Origin: RGIG4034 sp045576455
Lineage (GTDB): Bacteria; Bacillota; Clostridia; Lachnospirales; Lachnospiraceae
NCBI GenBank assembly: GCA_045576455.1
Contig: JAZNGM010000007.1
Location: 69,287 to 133,286 of the forward strand
DNA: 64,000 nt
Direction of reading: 5' to 3'
Position 1 is the first letter of the stretch; the number at the start of each line of letters is the position of its first letter. Below the pieces are notes generated by a model. The model had not been told where the DNA came from. It saw nothing but the letters and a program-made list of their open reading frames with translations, and did not search any database. Below, one piece after another: positions 1 to 8,139 of this stretch. Made by a program: the position numbers and the translations under genes.

Positions 1-1
1 T

Positions 2-268
2 TCAAATGCACCGGAAATGGGTAGCGGTTCAGAAGATTTTGAACAACCGACCTTAGAACAGATGAAAAAAGCGGTTGATTCTATTAATAAGAAAGCGAAT
101 AATTCTACAGTACAATTCGGCATTCATGAAGAAACCAATCGTATTACCGTTAAGATTGTAGACAAGGAAACTAAAAAGGTAATTAAGGAAGTACCTGCTG
201 AAAAGACATTGGATATGATTGCAAAAGCATGGGAACTTGCAGGAATTCTTGTCGATGAAAAGAGATAA
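2..268 (+). CDS. flaG: FlaG family protein, 5' end cut by window edge
   Basis: The reading frame is open to the first base of the window, so the N terminus is missing; an internal ATG at 17 is probably not the start. The visible C-terminal part (VQFGIHEETNRITVKIVD, then VIKEVPAEKTLDM) is the typical FlaG domain. FlaG proteins are small flagellar accessory proteins, usually encoded just before fliD, that affect filament length. Here it is followed by fliD, fliS and an flgN-like gene, which fits a late flagellar operon. The family call is strong; the exact function is poorly known. Confidence 0.85.
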   Translation, partial: SNAPEMGSGSEDFEQPTLEQMKKAVDSINKKANNSTVQFGIHEETNRITVKIVDKETKKVIKEVPAEKTLDMIAKAWELAGILVDEKR

Positions 269-333
269 TTGTATTAATACGGAAACTGATGATTACAGCT
301 TAGCCCTATAATCCGGGCATGAATGGAGGCAAT

Positions 334-2748
334 ATGCCAATACGAATAACAGGTATGAATTCAGGCCTTGATACGGATGCTATTATATCTGAACTTATCA
401 AGGCTAAGAGTGAGAAACTCGATACATTAAAAAAATCGCAGACGAAACTTGAATGGAAACAGGATGTTTGGAAGACGACCAACTCCAAAATTTACAGCTT
501 TTATTCAAAGGCTTTAAGTAATATGCGTTACCAGTCGAGTTTTAATAAAAAGTCAACTACGATTTCCAATACCAATGTGGCAAGTGTAGTTGCGGGCGAC
601 AGTGCGGTAAACGGAAGCCAGAGCCTCATTGTAAAGCAGCTTGCAAAGTCAGGCTATCTTACCGGTGGCAGATTGAGCGAAGATAAGAGCATTAAAGGCT
701 CTTCGAAACTTAATGATGCGCTGGGGGCTAATCTTTCGGGAAGCGGCTCCATAGAGGTTACTGTCGGTAATAAAAAGACAACTATTGAAGTAAATGGCGA
801 AACTACGGTTTCGGATTTTGTTAATAAGTTAAAAGAAGCCGGTGTAAATGCAAGCTTCGATTCCACTAACCAGAGAATTTTTGTAAGTGTTGCAGATAGT
901 GGTGCTAAGAATGACTTTTCTTTAACAGCATCCAATTCTGACGGTTTAAAAGCACTTTCTTCATTGGGTCTTGTGACAGCTGATGATATAGCAAGTAATA
1001 AAGACTACAGTATGTGGAAGACGTATTTTGCGGATACGGATGATGCTATTCTTGCAAACCTTGAAGCAGACGGCAAACTTGCTGATTATACTTCTGCAAA
1101 GGCAGCTAAGTTACAGAACAGCCTTACTGCGATGCAGAAAACCATTAAGGGTTATGAAGAAACGCAGAGCAAGCAGGAAAAAGAACTTGAAAAACTGCTT
1201 GCGGCAGAAGCTTATAAAGACGCTGAAGGCGCTGATACGGCAGAAAAATTTGAAAAAGCAAAAAGTGCATTAGATGCTGCGCAAGCTGCCGTTACCGAGA
1301 ATTCAGAAAAACTTGAATATCTTGCACTTACATCAAGAGATGAAGAATCGCTTAATGATGAGCAGAAAGAGAAGTTGGAAGAGTATGCGAAGAAGTATAG
1401 CCTTCCGCTTGATGAAACGACTTTAAAAGAAGAACAGGCTACATTAAAAGAGAATCTTGATGCAGCAAAGAAAACGTTTGACGCCGTTAATGCCGTTAAG
1501 GTAAAAGAGGATGAAATTCTGGCGGTTAAGGACGATATTTATAATACATATAAAAATATGAATGATACGGCACTTGCCTTGAATGAGTATTACGCAACGC
1601 TTACAGGCGATGACGTAACAGAGGCGGTTACGGCAGCTATTGATAAAAACAATCAGTACATCAGCGACGCAAATGCTTATGTGGCAGATTATGAGGCTGC
1701 AAAAGGTGCAGATGCAGGAACGTATGCTTTGGAAGCCAATGCGTCCTTTAATATCATTGAAGATGCCAAAAACGAAACCGTTGCAATGGTAAAAACAGCT
1801 AATGATGCTGTTAACAATGCGGGAAGTTATGCATCAAACACGGCGGTAAGAGTTGCCGGACAGGATGCTGTAATCGAATTAAACGGTGCGGAATTTGTAT
1901 CAAGTACGAACTCTTTTACGGTAAATGATTTAACCATTACTGCAAAACAGGTAAGTGCGATAACCGGTTACAATACAGAGTATGATGAACTTGGTAATGA
2001 AATAAAAGTTCCGATGTATGAAGAGGCTTCTATCAATACAGCTGATGATGTCAGCGGCGTATATGATATGATAAGGGATTTCTTCAAAGATTATAATGAT
2101 CTTGTTAAGGAACTTGATACGTTGTATAATGCGGATTCCGCAAAAGGTTATGATCCGCTTACGGAAGAAGAAAAGCAGGCGATGACCGAAAAGGAGATAG
2201 AGCAGTGGGAAGAAAAGATTAAGAAAGCATTGCTTAAAAATGATTCGGATCTTAGCGGAGTTATTTCGTCCATGAAGATGGAAATGCTTTCAAGCATTGA
2301 AATCGGCGGACAGAGTTATACACTTTCTTCATTTGGTATTGAAACAATGGGTTATTTTAACTCGGAAGAAAACGAAAGAGGCTGTTATCATATCGATGGA
2401 AATCCGGATGATGCGACAACCAGTGGTAATACGGATAAGCTTAAGAAAATGATAGCAAGTGATCCTAAAACGGTTTCAGAATTCTTTACCAAGCTTGCGG
2501 AAAAGATGTACGACAATCTTACTACAAGAATGAAGACTACCCAGTATAGTTCGATTTATACAGTATATGAAGATAAAAAAATAAAATCCGACATCAAAGA
2601 TTACGATGACAAGATTGATGAGGCACAGGAAAGACTGAATGAAATAGAGGATAAGTATTACAGACAATTCTCAGCTATGGAGTCGGCGCTTTCGAAATTG
2701 AATTCCCAGCAGTCGGCATTATCATCTATGTTAGGTATGGGCGGTTGA
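334..2748 (+). CDS. fliD: Flagellar filament capping protein FliD (HAP2), enlarged
   Basis: FliD forms the cap at the filament tip and helps insert exported flagellin. The N terminus (MPIRITGMNSGLDTD) and the C-terminal coiled coil ending LSSMLGMGG are classic FliD. I chose ATG 334 because GGAGG at 325-329 lies just before it; an upstream in-frame ATG at 319 has no site. The protein is about 804 residues, long for FliD. The extra length is an alanine/glutamate/lysine-rich, coiled-coil-like stretch at roughly residues 255-430 between the outer domains. fliS follows after 36 bases, so flaG-fliD-fliS-flgN is probably one operon. No promoter was seen between flaG and fliD. Confidence 0.93.
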   Translation: MPIRITGMNSGLDTDAIISELIKAKSEKLDTLKKSQTKLEWKQDVWKTTNSKIYSFYSKALSNMRYQSSFNKKSTTISNTNVASVVAGDSAVNGSQSLIVKQLAKSGYLTGGRLSEDKSIKGSSKLNDALGANLSGSGSIEVTVGNKKTTIEVNGETTVSDFVNKLKEAGVNASFDSTNQRIFVSVADSGAKNDFSLTASNSDGLKALSSLGLVTADDIASNKDYSMWKTYFADTDDAILANLEADGKLADYTSAKAAKLQNSLTAMQKTIKGYEETQSKQEKELEKLLAAEAYKDAEGADTAEKFEKAKSALDAAQAAVTENSEKLEYLALTSRDEESLNDEQKEKLEEYAKKYSLPLDETTLKEEQATLKENLDAAKKTFDAVNAVKVKEDEILAVKDDIYNTYKNMNDTALALNEYYATLTGDDVTEAVTAAIDKNNQYISDANAYVADYEAAKGADAGTYALEANASFNIIEDAKNETVAMVKTANDAVNNAGSYASNTAVRVAGQDAVIELNGAEFVSSTNSFTVNDLTITAKQVSAITGYNTEYDELGNEIKVPMYEEASINTADDVSGVYDMIRDFFKDYNDLVKELDTLYNADSAKGYDPLTEEEKQAMTEKEIEQWEEKIKKALLKNDSDLSGVISSMKMEMLSSIEIGGQSYTLSSFGIETMGYFNSEENERGCYHIDGNPDDATTSGNTDKLKKMIASDPKTVSEFFTKLAEKMYDNLTTRMKTTQYSSIYTVYEDKKIKSDIKDYDDKIDEAQERLNEIEDKYYRQFSAMESALSKLNSQQSALSSMLGMGG

Positions 2749-2784
2749 TTTTAAAAAATACAATATTATGGGAGGTGCCTTGTT

Positions 2785-3165
2785 ATGGCATTGGCAAATG
2801 CGTACTCACAATATAGTACAAACCGTATTCTGACGGCGTCACCGGCGGAACTTACATTAATGCTTTATGAAGGTGCAATTAAGTTTTGTAATATTGCCAT
2901 TATGGGCGTTGAACAAAAGAGTATACAGAAAGCGCATGATAATATCATGAAGACGGAACGTATTATCAGGGAATTCCAGATTACGTTAAATCATGATTAT
3001 CCTGTTGCTAAGGACTTTGATGCAGTGTATACTTATCTTATCAGAAGACTTCATGAAGCAAATATCAAGAAAGATAAAGAGATTCTTGAAGAAATACTGA
3101 CTCATTTAAGAACTATGCGTGACACTTGGAAGGAAGTAATGAAATTGTCAAAACCTTCTGAGTAA
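2785..3165 (+). CDS. fliS: Flagellin-specific export chaperone FliS
   Basis: FliS binds the C terminus of flagellin in the cytoplasm and prevents premature polymerisation before type III export. The 126-residue length, the start with AYSQYSTNRILTASPAELT and the segment LMLYEGAIKFC are typical of the family, as is the all-helical composition. A GGAGG at 2771-2775 precedes the ATG at 2785. It sits between fliD and an flgN-like gene, the usual order, and two flagellin genes lie downstream as clients. Confidence 0.95.
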   Translation: MALANAYSQYSTNRILTASPAELTLMLYEGAIKFCNIAIMGVEQKSIQKAHDNIMKTERIIREFQITLNHDYPVAKDFDAVYTYLIRRLHEANIKKDKEILEEILTHLRTMRDTWKEVMKLSKPSE

Positions 3166-3190
3166 TACATAGAGAGATTGGGAGTAATAT

Positions 3191-3670
3191 ATGCCGGAAT
3201 TGAAACCGTATCTTAATGTCCTGATTGAGGGGCTTAAGAAAAAGAATGCTATTCTAAATAAGATTATTGTTCTGAATAATAAGCAGGCCGGGGTTATTAA
3301 TGATAATAACGGACTGGAAGCGTTTGATGCATTGGTTGAAGAAAAAGCGGTGCTGATTGCAGAACTTGAAAAAGTGGATAACGGTTTTCAATCGGTATAT
3401 GACAGAATTAAGCAGGAGCTTAATTTAAATACTTCACAGTATAAAGAAGAAATCCGGACACTACAGGGACTCATCCGTGAGATGACGGATTTGGGTGTGA
3501 GTGTTGAAACCGGAGAGATGCGTAATAAGAAGGCTATAGAACAATATTTTTCCTATACACAGAAAAATGTTAATATGAGCCGCAAAAGTGTTAAGGCTGC
3601 AAGTGATTATTATAAAAATATGAGCAGGGTTAATTACATAGATCCGCAGCTTCTTGACCAAAAGAAATGA
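3191..3670 (+). CDS. FlgN-like flagellar export chaperone (probable)
   Basis: A 159-residue, highly charged, helical protein with a coiled-coil-like centre. FlgN family proteins escort the hook-filament junction proteins FlgK and FlgL to the export gate; they diverge strongly, so the call rests on size, helical pattern, the early LNVLIEGLKKKNAIL segment and position after fliS. The start at 3191 has a GGGAG site 6-10 bases upstream. Only 25 bases separate it from fliS, so it is probably the last gene of the fliD operon. A weak hairpin and T-rich tract follow. Confidence 0.6.
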   Translation: MPELKPYLNVLIEGLKKKNAILNKIIVLNNKQAGVINDNNGLEAFDALVEEKAVLIAELEKVDNGFQSVYDRIKQELNLNTSQYKEEIRTLQGLIREMTDLGVSVETGEMRNKKAIEQYFSYTQKNVNMSRKSVKAASDYYKNMSRVNYIDPQLLDQKK

Positions 3671-3728
3671 TTATATCCGGTTCTTTCCGGTATAATAAAA
3701 ATTTTTTAAATTTTTTTTACAAAAACTC

Positions 3729-3756
3729 TAAAGTATTGGATGAACCATCCGATATA
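3729..3756 (+). promoter_or_regulatory. Sigma-28 (SigD-type) promoter of the first flagellin
   Basis: TAAAGTAT at 3729-3736 and CCGATATA at 3749-3756 are separated by 12 bases, so TAAA to the CCGATA block fits the SigD consensus. The same two boxes with the same 12-base spacing occur before the second flagellin and before the EF-hand protein gene at 33347. Confidence 0.9.
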
Positions 3757-3845
3757 TAGAGTAAGTAAAACAAATTTACTTATTAACCAGTGATAACTTC
3801 ATAACAGGAACGTATCCGAAAGTGATTTATCACACCACTACACGA

Positions 3846-3877
3846 GTGGCAAGGATGCCACCGTAAATTCAAGGAGG
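3846..3877 (+). promoter_or_regulatory. Predicted dual CsrA site in flagellin-1 leader
   Basis: A hairpin GTGGCAaggaTGCCAC at 3846-3861 exposes the core of the CsrA consensus (CAAGGATG). A second CAAGGAGG at 3870-3877 is the Shine-Dalgarno itself, 8 bases before ATG 3886. This mirrors the two-site CsrA repression known for Bacillus hag. CsrA/FliW are not in the window, so binding is inferred. Confidence 0.6.
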
Positions 3878-3885
3878 AAAAGCAT

Positions 3886-4737
3886 ATGGTAGTACAACAC
3901 AATCTTACAGCAATGAACACACAGAGACAGTTGAACATCACAACTGGAGTACAGTCAAAGGTAACAGAGCAGTTATCAAGTGGTTACAAGATTAACCGTG
4001 CAGCAGATGACGCAGCAGGACTTACAATCAGTGAGAAGATGAGAAGCCAGATCAGAGGACTTACACAGGCATCAGCTAACGCAGAAGACGGCGTATCTTG
4101 TGTACAGACAGCTGAAGGTGCTCTTGCAGAAGTTCATGACATGTTACAGCGTATGAACGAACTCGCAGTTAAGTCAGCAAACGGAACTAACACAACTGCA
4201 GACCGCGTTGCTATCCAGAAGGAAATTAACGCACTTGTATCTGAAGTTAACCGTGTATCTCAGTCAACACAGTTCAACACATTGAACCTGTTAGATGGTT
4301 CTTTCACAGGAAAGTTCCTTCAGGTTGGTGCTGCTGCTAAGGATGAGCAGACAATTAGGATTAGTATCAAAGCTATGAACGCAGCAGGTTTAGGAATTGC
4401 TTCATTAAAGGATCCTACTCTTGACAAGACAAGCACAGCAACACTTGTAACACAGACAGGTGCTAAATCAGCAATCAGCCTTATTACAAAAGCTATTGCA
4501 CAGATTTCTTCACAGAGATCTTCACTTGGTGCTATCCAGAACAGACTTGAGCACACAATCAACAACCTTGATAACATCGTAGAGAATACAACAGCTGCTG
4601 AAAGTGCAATCCGTGATACAGATATGGCTGCAGCAATGGTTCAGTTCTCAACATCTAACATCATTGCTCAGGCAGGTCAGTCAATGTTAGCTCAGGCTAA
4701 TCAGTCAACACAGGGTGTTCTTTCATTACTCGGTTAA
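3886..4737 (+). CDS. Flagellin (first copy)
   Basis: The major filament subunit, exported by the flagellar type III system. At 283 residues it has the conserved D0/D1 regions at both ends (MVVQHNLTAMNTQRQLN; AINRAADDAAGL-like segment; C-terminal SNIIAQAGQSMLAQAN) and a short variable centre at about 150-190. The gene has its own sigma-28 promoter, a long structured leader and a terminator, so it is monocistronic and probably highly expressed. Many serines and threonines in the central part could be glycosylation sites, which would fit the large sugar island downstream. It is closely similar to the second copy at 5006. Confidence 0.97.
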   Translation: MVVQHNLTAMNTQRQLNITTGVQSKVTEQLSSGYKINRAADDAAGLTISEKMRSQIRGLTQASANAEDGVSCVQTAEGALAEVHDMLQRMNELAVKSANGTNTTADRVAIQKEINALVSEVNRVSQSTQFNTLNLLDGSFTGKFLQVGAAAKDEQTIRISIKAMNAAGLGIASLKDPTLDKTSTATLVTQTGAKSAISLITKAIAQISSQRSSLGAIQNRLEHTINNLDNIVENTTAAESAIRDTDMAAAMVQFSTSNIIAQAGQSMLAQANQSTQGVLSLLG

Positions 4738-4766
4738 TTCCGGCGTAAGTAAGTACTAAGATTTTC

Positions 4767-4800
4767 AGAGGGTATCTCTTAAGAGATGCCCTCTTTTCAA
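4767..4800 (+). terminator. Terminator of first flagellin
   Basis: Self-complementary AGAGGGTATCTCTT (4767-4780) and AAGAGATGCCCTCT (4781-4794) form a long stem with one G-U pair, followed by TTTT. It separates the two flagellin transcription units. Confidence 0.85.
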
Positions 4801-4854
4801 TTGCACAATTATCGGAATTTAGTAAAAAAATATACAAAAAAGCAATAATTCCTA

Positions 4855-4882
4855 TAAAGTATTTTTTACTTTTACCGATATA
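4855..4882 (+). promoter_or_regulatory. Sigma-28 (SigD-type) promoter of the second flagellin
   Basis: TAAAGTAT at 4855-4862 and CCGATATA at 4875-4882, spacing 12, identical in boxes and spacing to the first flagellin promoter while the spacer sequence differs completely. Confidence 0.9.
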
Positions 4883-4965
4883 TTAACTGAGTAAGTAATT
4901 ACTTGGAACCGGTGGTGTGATGCCGGGCATATCAAACCGGCATATGCCGCATAACATTAAGCCGA

Positions 4966-4997
4966 GTGGCAAGGAAGCCACCGTATATTCAAGGAGG
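4966..4997 (+). promoter_or_regulatory. Predicted dual CsrA site in flagellin-2 leader
   Basis: Hairpin arms GTGGC (4966-4970) and GCCAC (4977-4981) hold AAGGA in the loop, and CAAGGAGG at 4990-4997 is the Shine-Dalgarno of ATG 5006. The layout is the same as in the first flagellin leader although the upstream leader sequence is unrelated, which argues for selection on this element. Confidence 0.6.
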
Positions 4998-5005
4998 AAT
5001 AAAAT

Positions 5006-5857
5006 ATGGTAGTACAGCACAATCTTACAGCGATGAACACGCAGAGACAATTGAACATTACATCAGGAGTACAGTCTAAAGTATCGGAACAGTTAGCAAG
5101 TGGTTATAAGATTAACCGTGCGGCAGATGATGCAGCAGGTCTTACTATAAGCGAGAAAATGAGAAGCCAGATCCGTGGACTTACACAGGCATCTGCTAAT
5201 GCAGAAGATGGTATATCATGTGTACAGACTGCAGAAGGAGCGCTTGCAGAAGTTCATGACATGTTACAGCGTATGAACGAACTTGCAGTAAAATCCGCTA
5301 ACGGAACGAATACTACAGCAGATAGAGTTGCAATCCAGAAGGAAATCAACGCGTTGGTTTCTGAAATTGACAGAGTATCACAGTCAACACAGTTTAACAC
5401 ATTAAACTTGTTGGATGGCACATTTGCAGGAAAGACACTTCAGGTGGGTGCAGCTGCTAAGGATGAGCAGACTATCAAGGTTAGCATTAAAGCGTTGAGT
5501 GCAACCGGACTGAATATTGCCTCTTTGAAGGATGCAGCTTTGGACAAGACTAATACTGCAACACTTGTGACACAGACAGGTGCTAAATCAGCAATCAGCC
5601 TTATTACAAAAGCTATTGCACAGATTTCTTCACAGAGATCTTCACTTGGTGCTATTCAGAACAGACTTGAGCACACAATCAACAACCTTGATAATATCGT
5701 AGAGAATACGACAGCCGCTGAAAGCGCAATCCGTGATACGGATATGGCAGCAGCAATGGTACAGTTCTCAACTGCTAATATCATTGCTCAGGCAGGTCAG
5801 TCAATGCTTGCACAGGCAAACCAGTCTAAACAGGGTGTTATGTCGTTATTACAGTAG
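5006..5857 (+). CDS. Flagellin (second copy)
   Basis: A 283-residue flagellin paralogue of the gene at 3886, with the same conserved ends and a differing short centre (about residues 150-185). The DNA differs from the first copy at many synonymous sites in the 5' part, yet 4450-4574 and 5570-5694 differ at only two positions, suggesting recent gene conversion. It has its own sigma-28 promoter, CsrA-like leader and terminator. The last residues differ from copy one (SKQGVMSLLQ versus STQGVLSLLG). Two flagellins may build a composite filament or be differently regulated. Confidence 0.97.
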   Translation: MVVQHNLTAMNTQRQLNITSGVQSKVSEQLASGYKINRAADDAAGLTISEKMRSQIRGLTQASANAEDGISCVQTAEGALAEVHDMLQRMNELAVKSANGTNTTADRVAIQKEINALVSEIDRVSQSTQFNTLNLLDGTFAGKTLQVGAAAKDEQTIKVSIKALSATGLNIASLKDAALDKTNTATLVTQTGAKSAISLITKAIAQISSQRSSLGAIQNRLEHTINNLDNIVENTTAAESAIRDTDMAAAMVQFSTANIIAQAGQSMLAQANQSKQGVMSLLQ

Positions 5858-5873
5858 CTACTACTAAATGAAG

Positions 5874-5903
5874 AAGGGATTGGCATTAGTCAGTCCCTTT
5901 TTT
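5874..5903 (+). terminator. Terminator of second flagellin
   Basis: AAGGGATTG at 5874-5882 pairs with CAGTCCCTT at 5891-5899 (one G-U pair) and runs into six T bases. Confidence 0.8.
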
Positions 5904-5926
5904 CACACCAAAGGGGATGATTTGAA

Positions 5927-6262
5927 ATGGAAATGAATGAGAAAATGACAGCGCTTGTATATTTGCTCGAAAGATTTGCGCAAAGCGTTATGGCAGATGC
6001 GGAAGCGCAGTCTAAATCGATTATTATAGAAATTACTGAATTATTAAGCGAGGTCTATCCAAGCATAATTACGCTGTATGATCATCCGGAGATGGTTGAA
6101 AGAGCGGATGAAAAAGTATATTGGCTGAATCAGCTTAAAAGAACCAATGATGTTCTTGCGGGAGAAGATTCTATGGCACAAATGGATGTCCTTTATTTTG
6201 AAACAAGAAGTAATTTGCTTGAAATAATGGATGTTGCTGCCGAGAAAGGGATTGCATTATGA
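5927..6262 (+). CDS. Small helical protein of unknown function, flagellin-Maf linker gene
   Basis: I do not recognise this 111-residue protein. It is acidic, predicted helical, and has no signal peptide or membrane segment. Its stop overlaps the start of the Maf gene at 6259 by 4 bases (ATGA), so the two are translationally coupled and probably work together. A GGGGATG site precedes ATG 5927. Its size, helical character and place resemble flagellar chaperones, so it might guide flagellin to the Maf protein; that is inference only. Confidence 0.55.
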   Translation: MEMNEKMTALVYLLERFAQSVMADAEAQSKSIIIEITELLSEVYPSIITLYDHPEMVERADEKVYWLNQLKRTNDVLAGEDSMAQMDVLYFETRSNLLEIMDVAAEKGIAL

Positions 6263-8139
6263 ATATGACATATGAGAATAATCTCAAAGCCTTATCTGAA
6301 AATAAACGGTATGAGTTATTATATAAAACATTATGCAGTGAGCAGACAATAAATGAGATGCAAGCAGATGAGGATTTTTCCTGTGAAGTGACGGAAATTG
6401 AAGGCAATACGATTCTGTACGTGCTAAAGGAGGGGAAAACCTTCCAACTGGATAGCCTTTATTCGGGGAAAAAGGCTATAGATATCTGGTTTGAAAGCCA
6501 AATAACCTTAACCTATATGGCAAAGTGTCTGTTTTGCGGATTGGGTAATGGGATGTATGTGGACAAGTTACTCAGCGATGCCGATGAAACTGTAACGGTT
6601 TGTGTATATGAACCGAGTTTGAAAATATTTATCAAAGCATTGGAATGTTTTGATTTGCGTCATATAATCAGCAGCAACAGAGTTACGCTCATAGTAAAAG
6701 ATTTATTTGAATGTGATGCAGTCTCTTATATATATAAGTTCATTAATTACCATGACATTGAAAATGCTATTTTCCAGGCGTACCCGAATTATTCTAAAAT
6801 AATGCCGGGGATTGTACGGGATTTCGACAGAAAAGTACAGGAAATGGTAATGCAGATCAGGGCAACCCAGAGTGTTATCGTACGATACGGTAAGGAGAAT
6901 GCGTCCAATTCATTGAAAAATATGATGCCGTTTATAAAAAGCAAGTCCATTATGGATTTTAACAGACTTTGTCCTAAAGATATACCGGCATTCGTGGTTG
7001 CATCCGGTCCATCTCTTAATAAAAATATAGAAGAATTAAAAAGGGCGAAGGGAAAAAGTCTTATTGTAGCAGTTGATTCTGCAATTCCGACGTTGTTAAG
7101 AAACGATATAGTGCCGGATTTGTTTGTTACTTTGGATTCTAAAAAGGATATCAGACATACGGATGATGAACGTTCGCACAAAATACCCTGTTTCTGTGAA
7201 CTTGAGAGTAATGCGGCAATTGTGGCAAAGCAGACGGGAGCATTATTCTTTATGAATGACATGAGCCCTTATGTAAATGCCTTCCTTAATCCGCGGGATA
7301 TAATCGTGCCGCCGTTTTCAACAGGAGGATCTGTTGCAAACTCGGCCTGTGCCATACTTTTATCCATGGGCTTTAATAATATTATTCTTGTGGGCCAGGA
7401 TCTGGCATATACGGATAACAAGACACATGCGTCAGGGACGGTTGGGGCGTCCAGAAATACGGATGTCGGGGAACTGGAAGATATAATGGTGGATGCTTAT
7501 TATGGCGGTAAGATAAAGAGTTCCAATGAATTTATCTTATATAAAAAGTGGTTTGAAGAAGCAATACAAAACAATCCGGAAGCAACTATTATAGATGCAA
7601 CAGAAGGTGGAGCGCTTATTGTGGGTGCGATCAATATGCCGCTTGCACAAGCCGTAGATACATATTGTAGGAAGGAAACTGATATAGCGGCGGTAATTGA
7701 TGCCTCGGAATATTTGCTTACAAAAGAGCAGCAACGTGATATGCAGTCATATATTCTTAACCTTTATAATTTATATGAAAAATGGGAACAAGAGATGCGG
7801 GAAGCTTTGCGGGGATATGACGGAATAGAAAAGCTTGTACGGGAAGGGAAAATTGCAAGCGGTCAGATGAAAAAGCTGCTTGCTAAAACCGGTGAAATTG
7901 TCGAAAGAATGGAAAAAGCACCGGAAATGTATTATGTATTCTGTTTTGCACAGGTGCAACTTGCTGATGAAGGACTGAATGAAGATATATATAAGCAGTA
8001 TGACAGTTTTTCGGAAGAGGTTATGGAAACAATAAAAAGAAGTAGGAGATATGTAGAGGTACTTAAAGGGAGAATGAAATATGTTGTACGTTTGTGTAAT
8101 GAACAGTTTCTTGTAGCGTTAAAGGAGGCGAAGTTATGA
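6259..8139 (+). CDS. Maf-type (MptE-like, DUF115) flagellin glycosylation protein 1
   Basis: A 626-residue motility-associated factor. Family members are thought to transfer nonulosonic acids to serine/threonine of flagellin in the cytoplasm. The central MptE-like domain (about residues 240-450) shows the nucleotide-binding-like VVASGPSLNKN at about 246, VGQDLAYTDNKTHA at about 379 and IDATEGGA near 445. The N terminus is the usual variable Maf region, and the helical C terminus (about 480-626) is charged. It overlaps the small gene before it and the NeuB gene after it by 4 bases each, an arrangement that ties flagellin, transferase and nonulosonic acid synthesis together. A second, divergent Maf lies at 10029. 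Confidence 0.88.
   Translation: MNMTYENNLKALSENKRYELLYKTLCSEQTINEMQADEDFSCEVTEIEGNTILYVLKEGKTFQLDSLYSGKKAIDIWFESQITLTYMAKCLFCGLGNGMYVDKLLSDADETVTVCVYEPSLKIFIKALECFDLRHIISSNRVTLIVKDLFECDAVSYIYKFINYHDIENAIFQAYPNYSKIMPGIVRDFDRKVQEMVMQIRATQSVIVRYGKENASNSLKNMMPFIKSKSIMDFNRLCPKDIPAFVVASGPSLNKNIEELKRAKGKSLIVAVDSAIPTLLRNDIVPDLFVTLDSKKDIRHTDDERSHKIPCFCELESNAAIVAKQTGALFFMNDMSPYVNAFLNPRDIIVPPFSTGGSVANSACAILLSMGFNNIILVGQDLAYTDNKTHASGTVGASRNTDVGELEDIMVDAYYGGKIKSSNEFILYKKWFEEAIQNNPEATIIDATEGGALIVGAINMPLAQAVDTYCRKETDIAAVIDASEYLLTKEQQRDMQSYILNLYNLYEKWEQEMREALRGYDGIEKLVREGKIASGQMKKLLAKTGEIVERMEKAPEMYYVFCFAQVQLADEGLNEDIYKQYDSFSEEVMETIKRSRRYVEVLKGRMKYVVRLCNEQFLVALKEAKL

Noticed and set aside
3671..3720. Hairpin after the flgN-like gene as a strong terminator
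   Set aside because: The stem is only about six pairs with a mismatch; the T-rich tract is separated from it. Left as possible weak termination only.
6789..7262. 157-codon minus-strand ORF inside Maf 1
   Set aside because: Lies wholly antisense to a gene with strong motifs and has no ribosome binding site.
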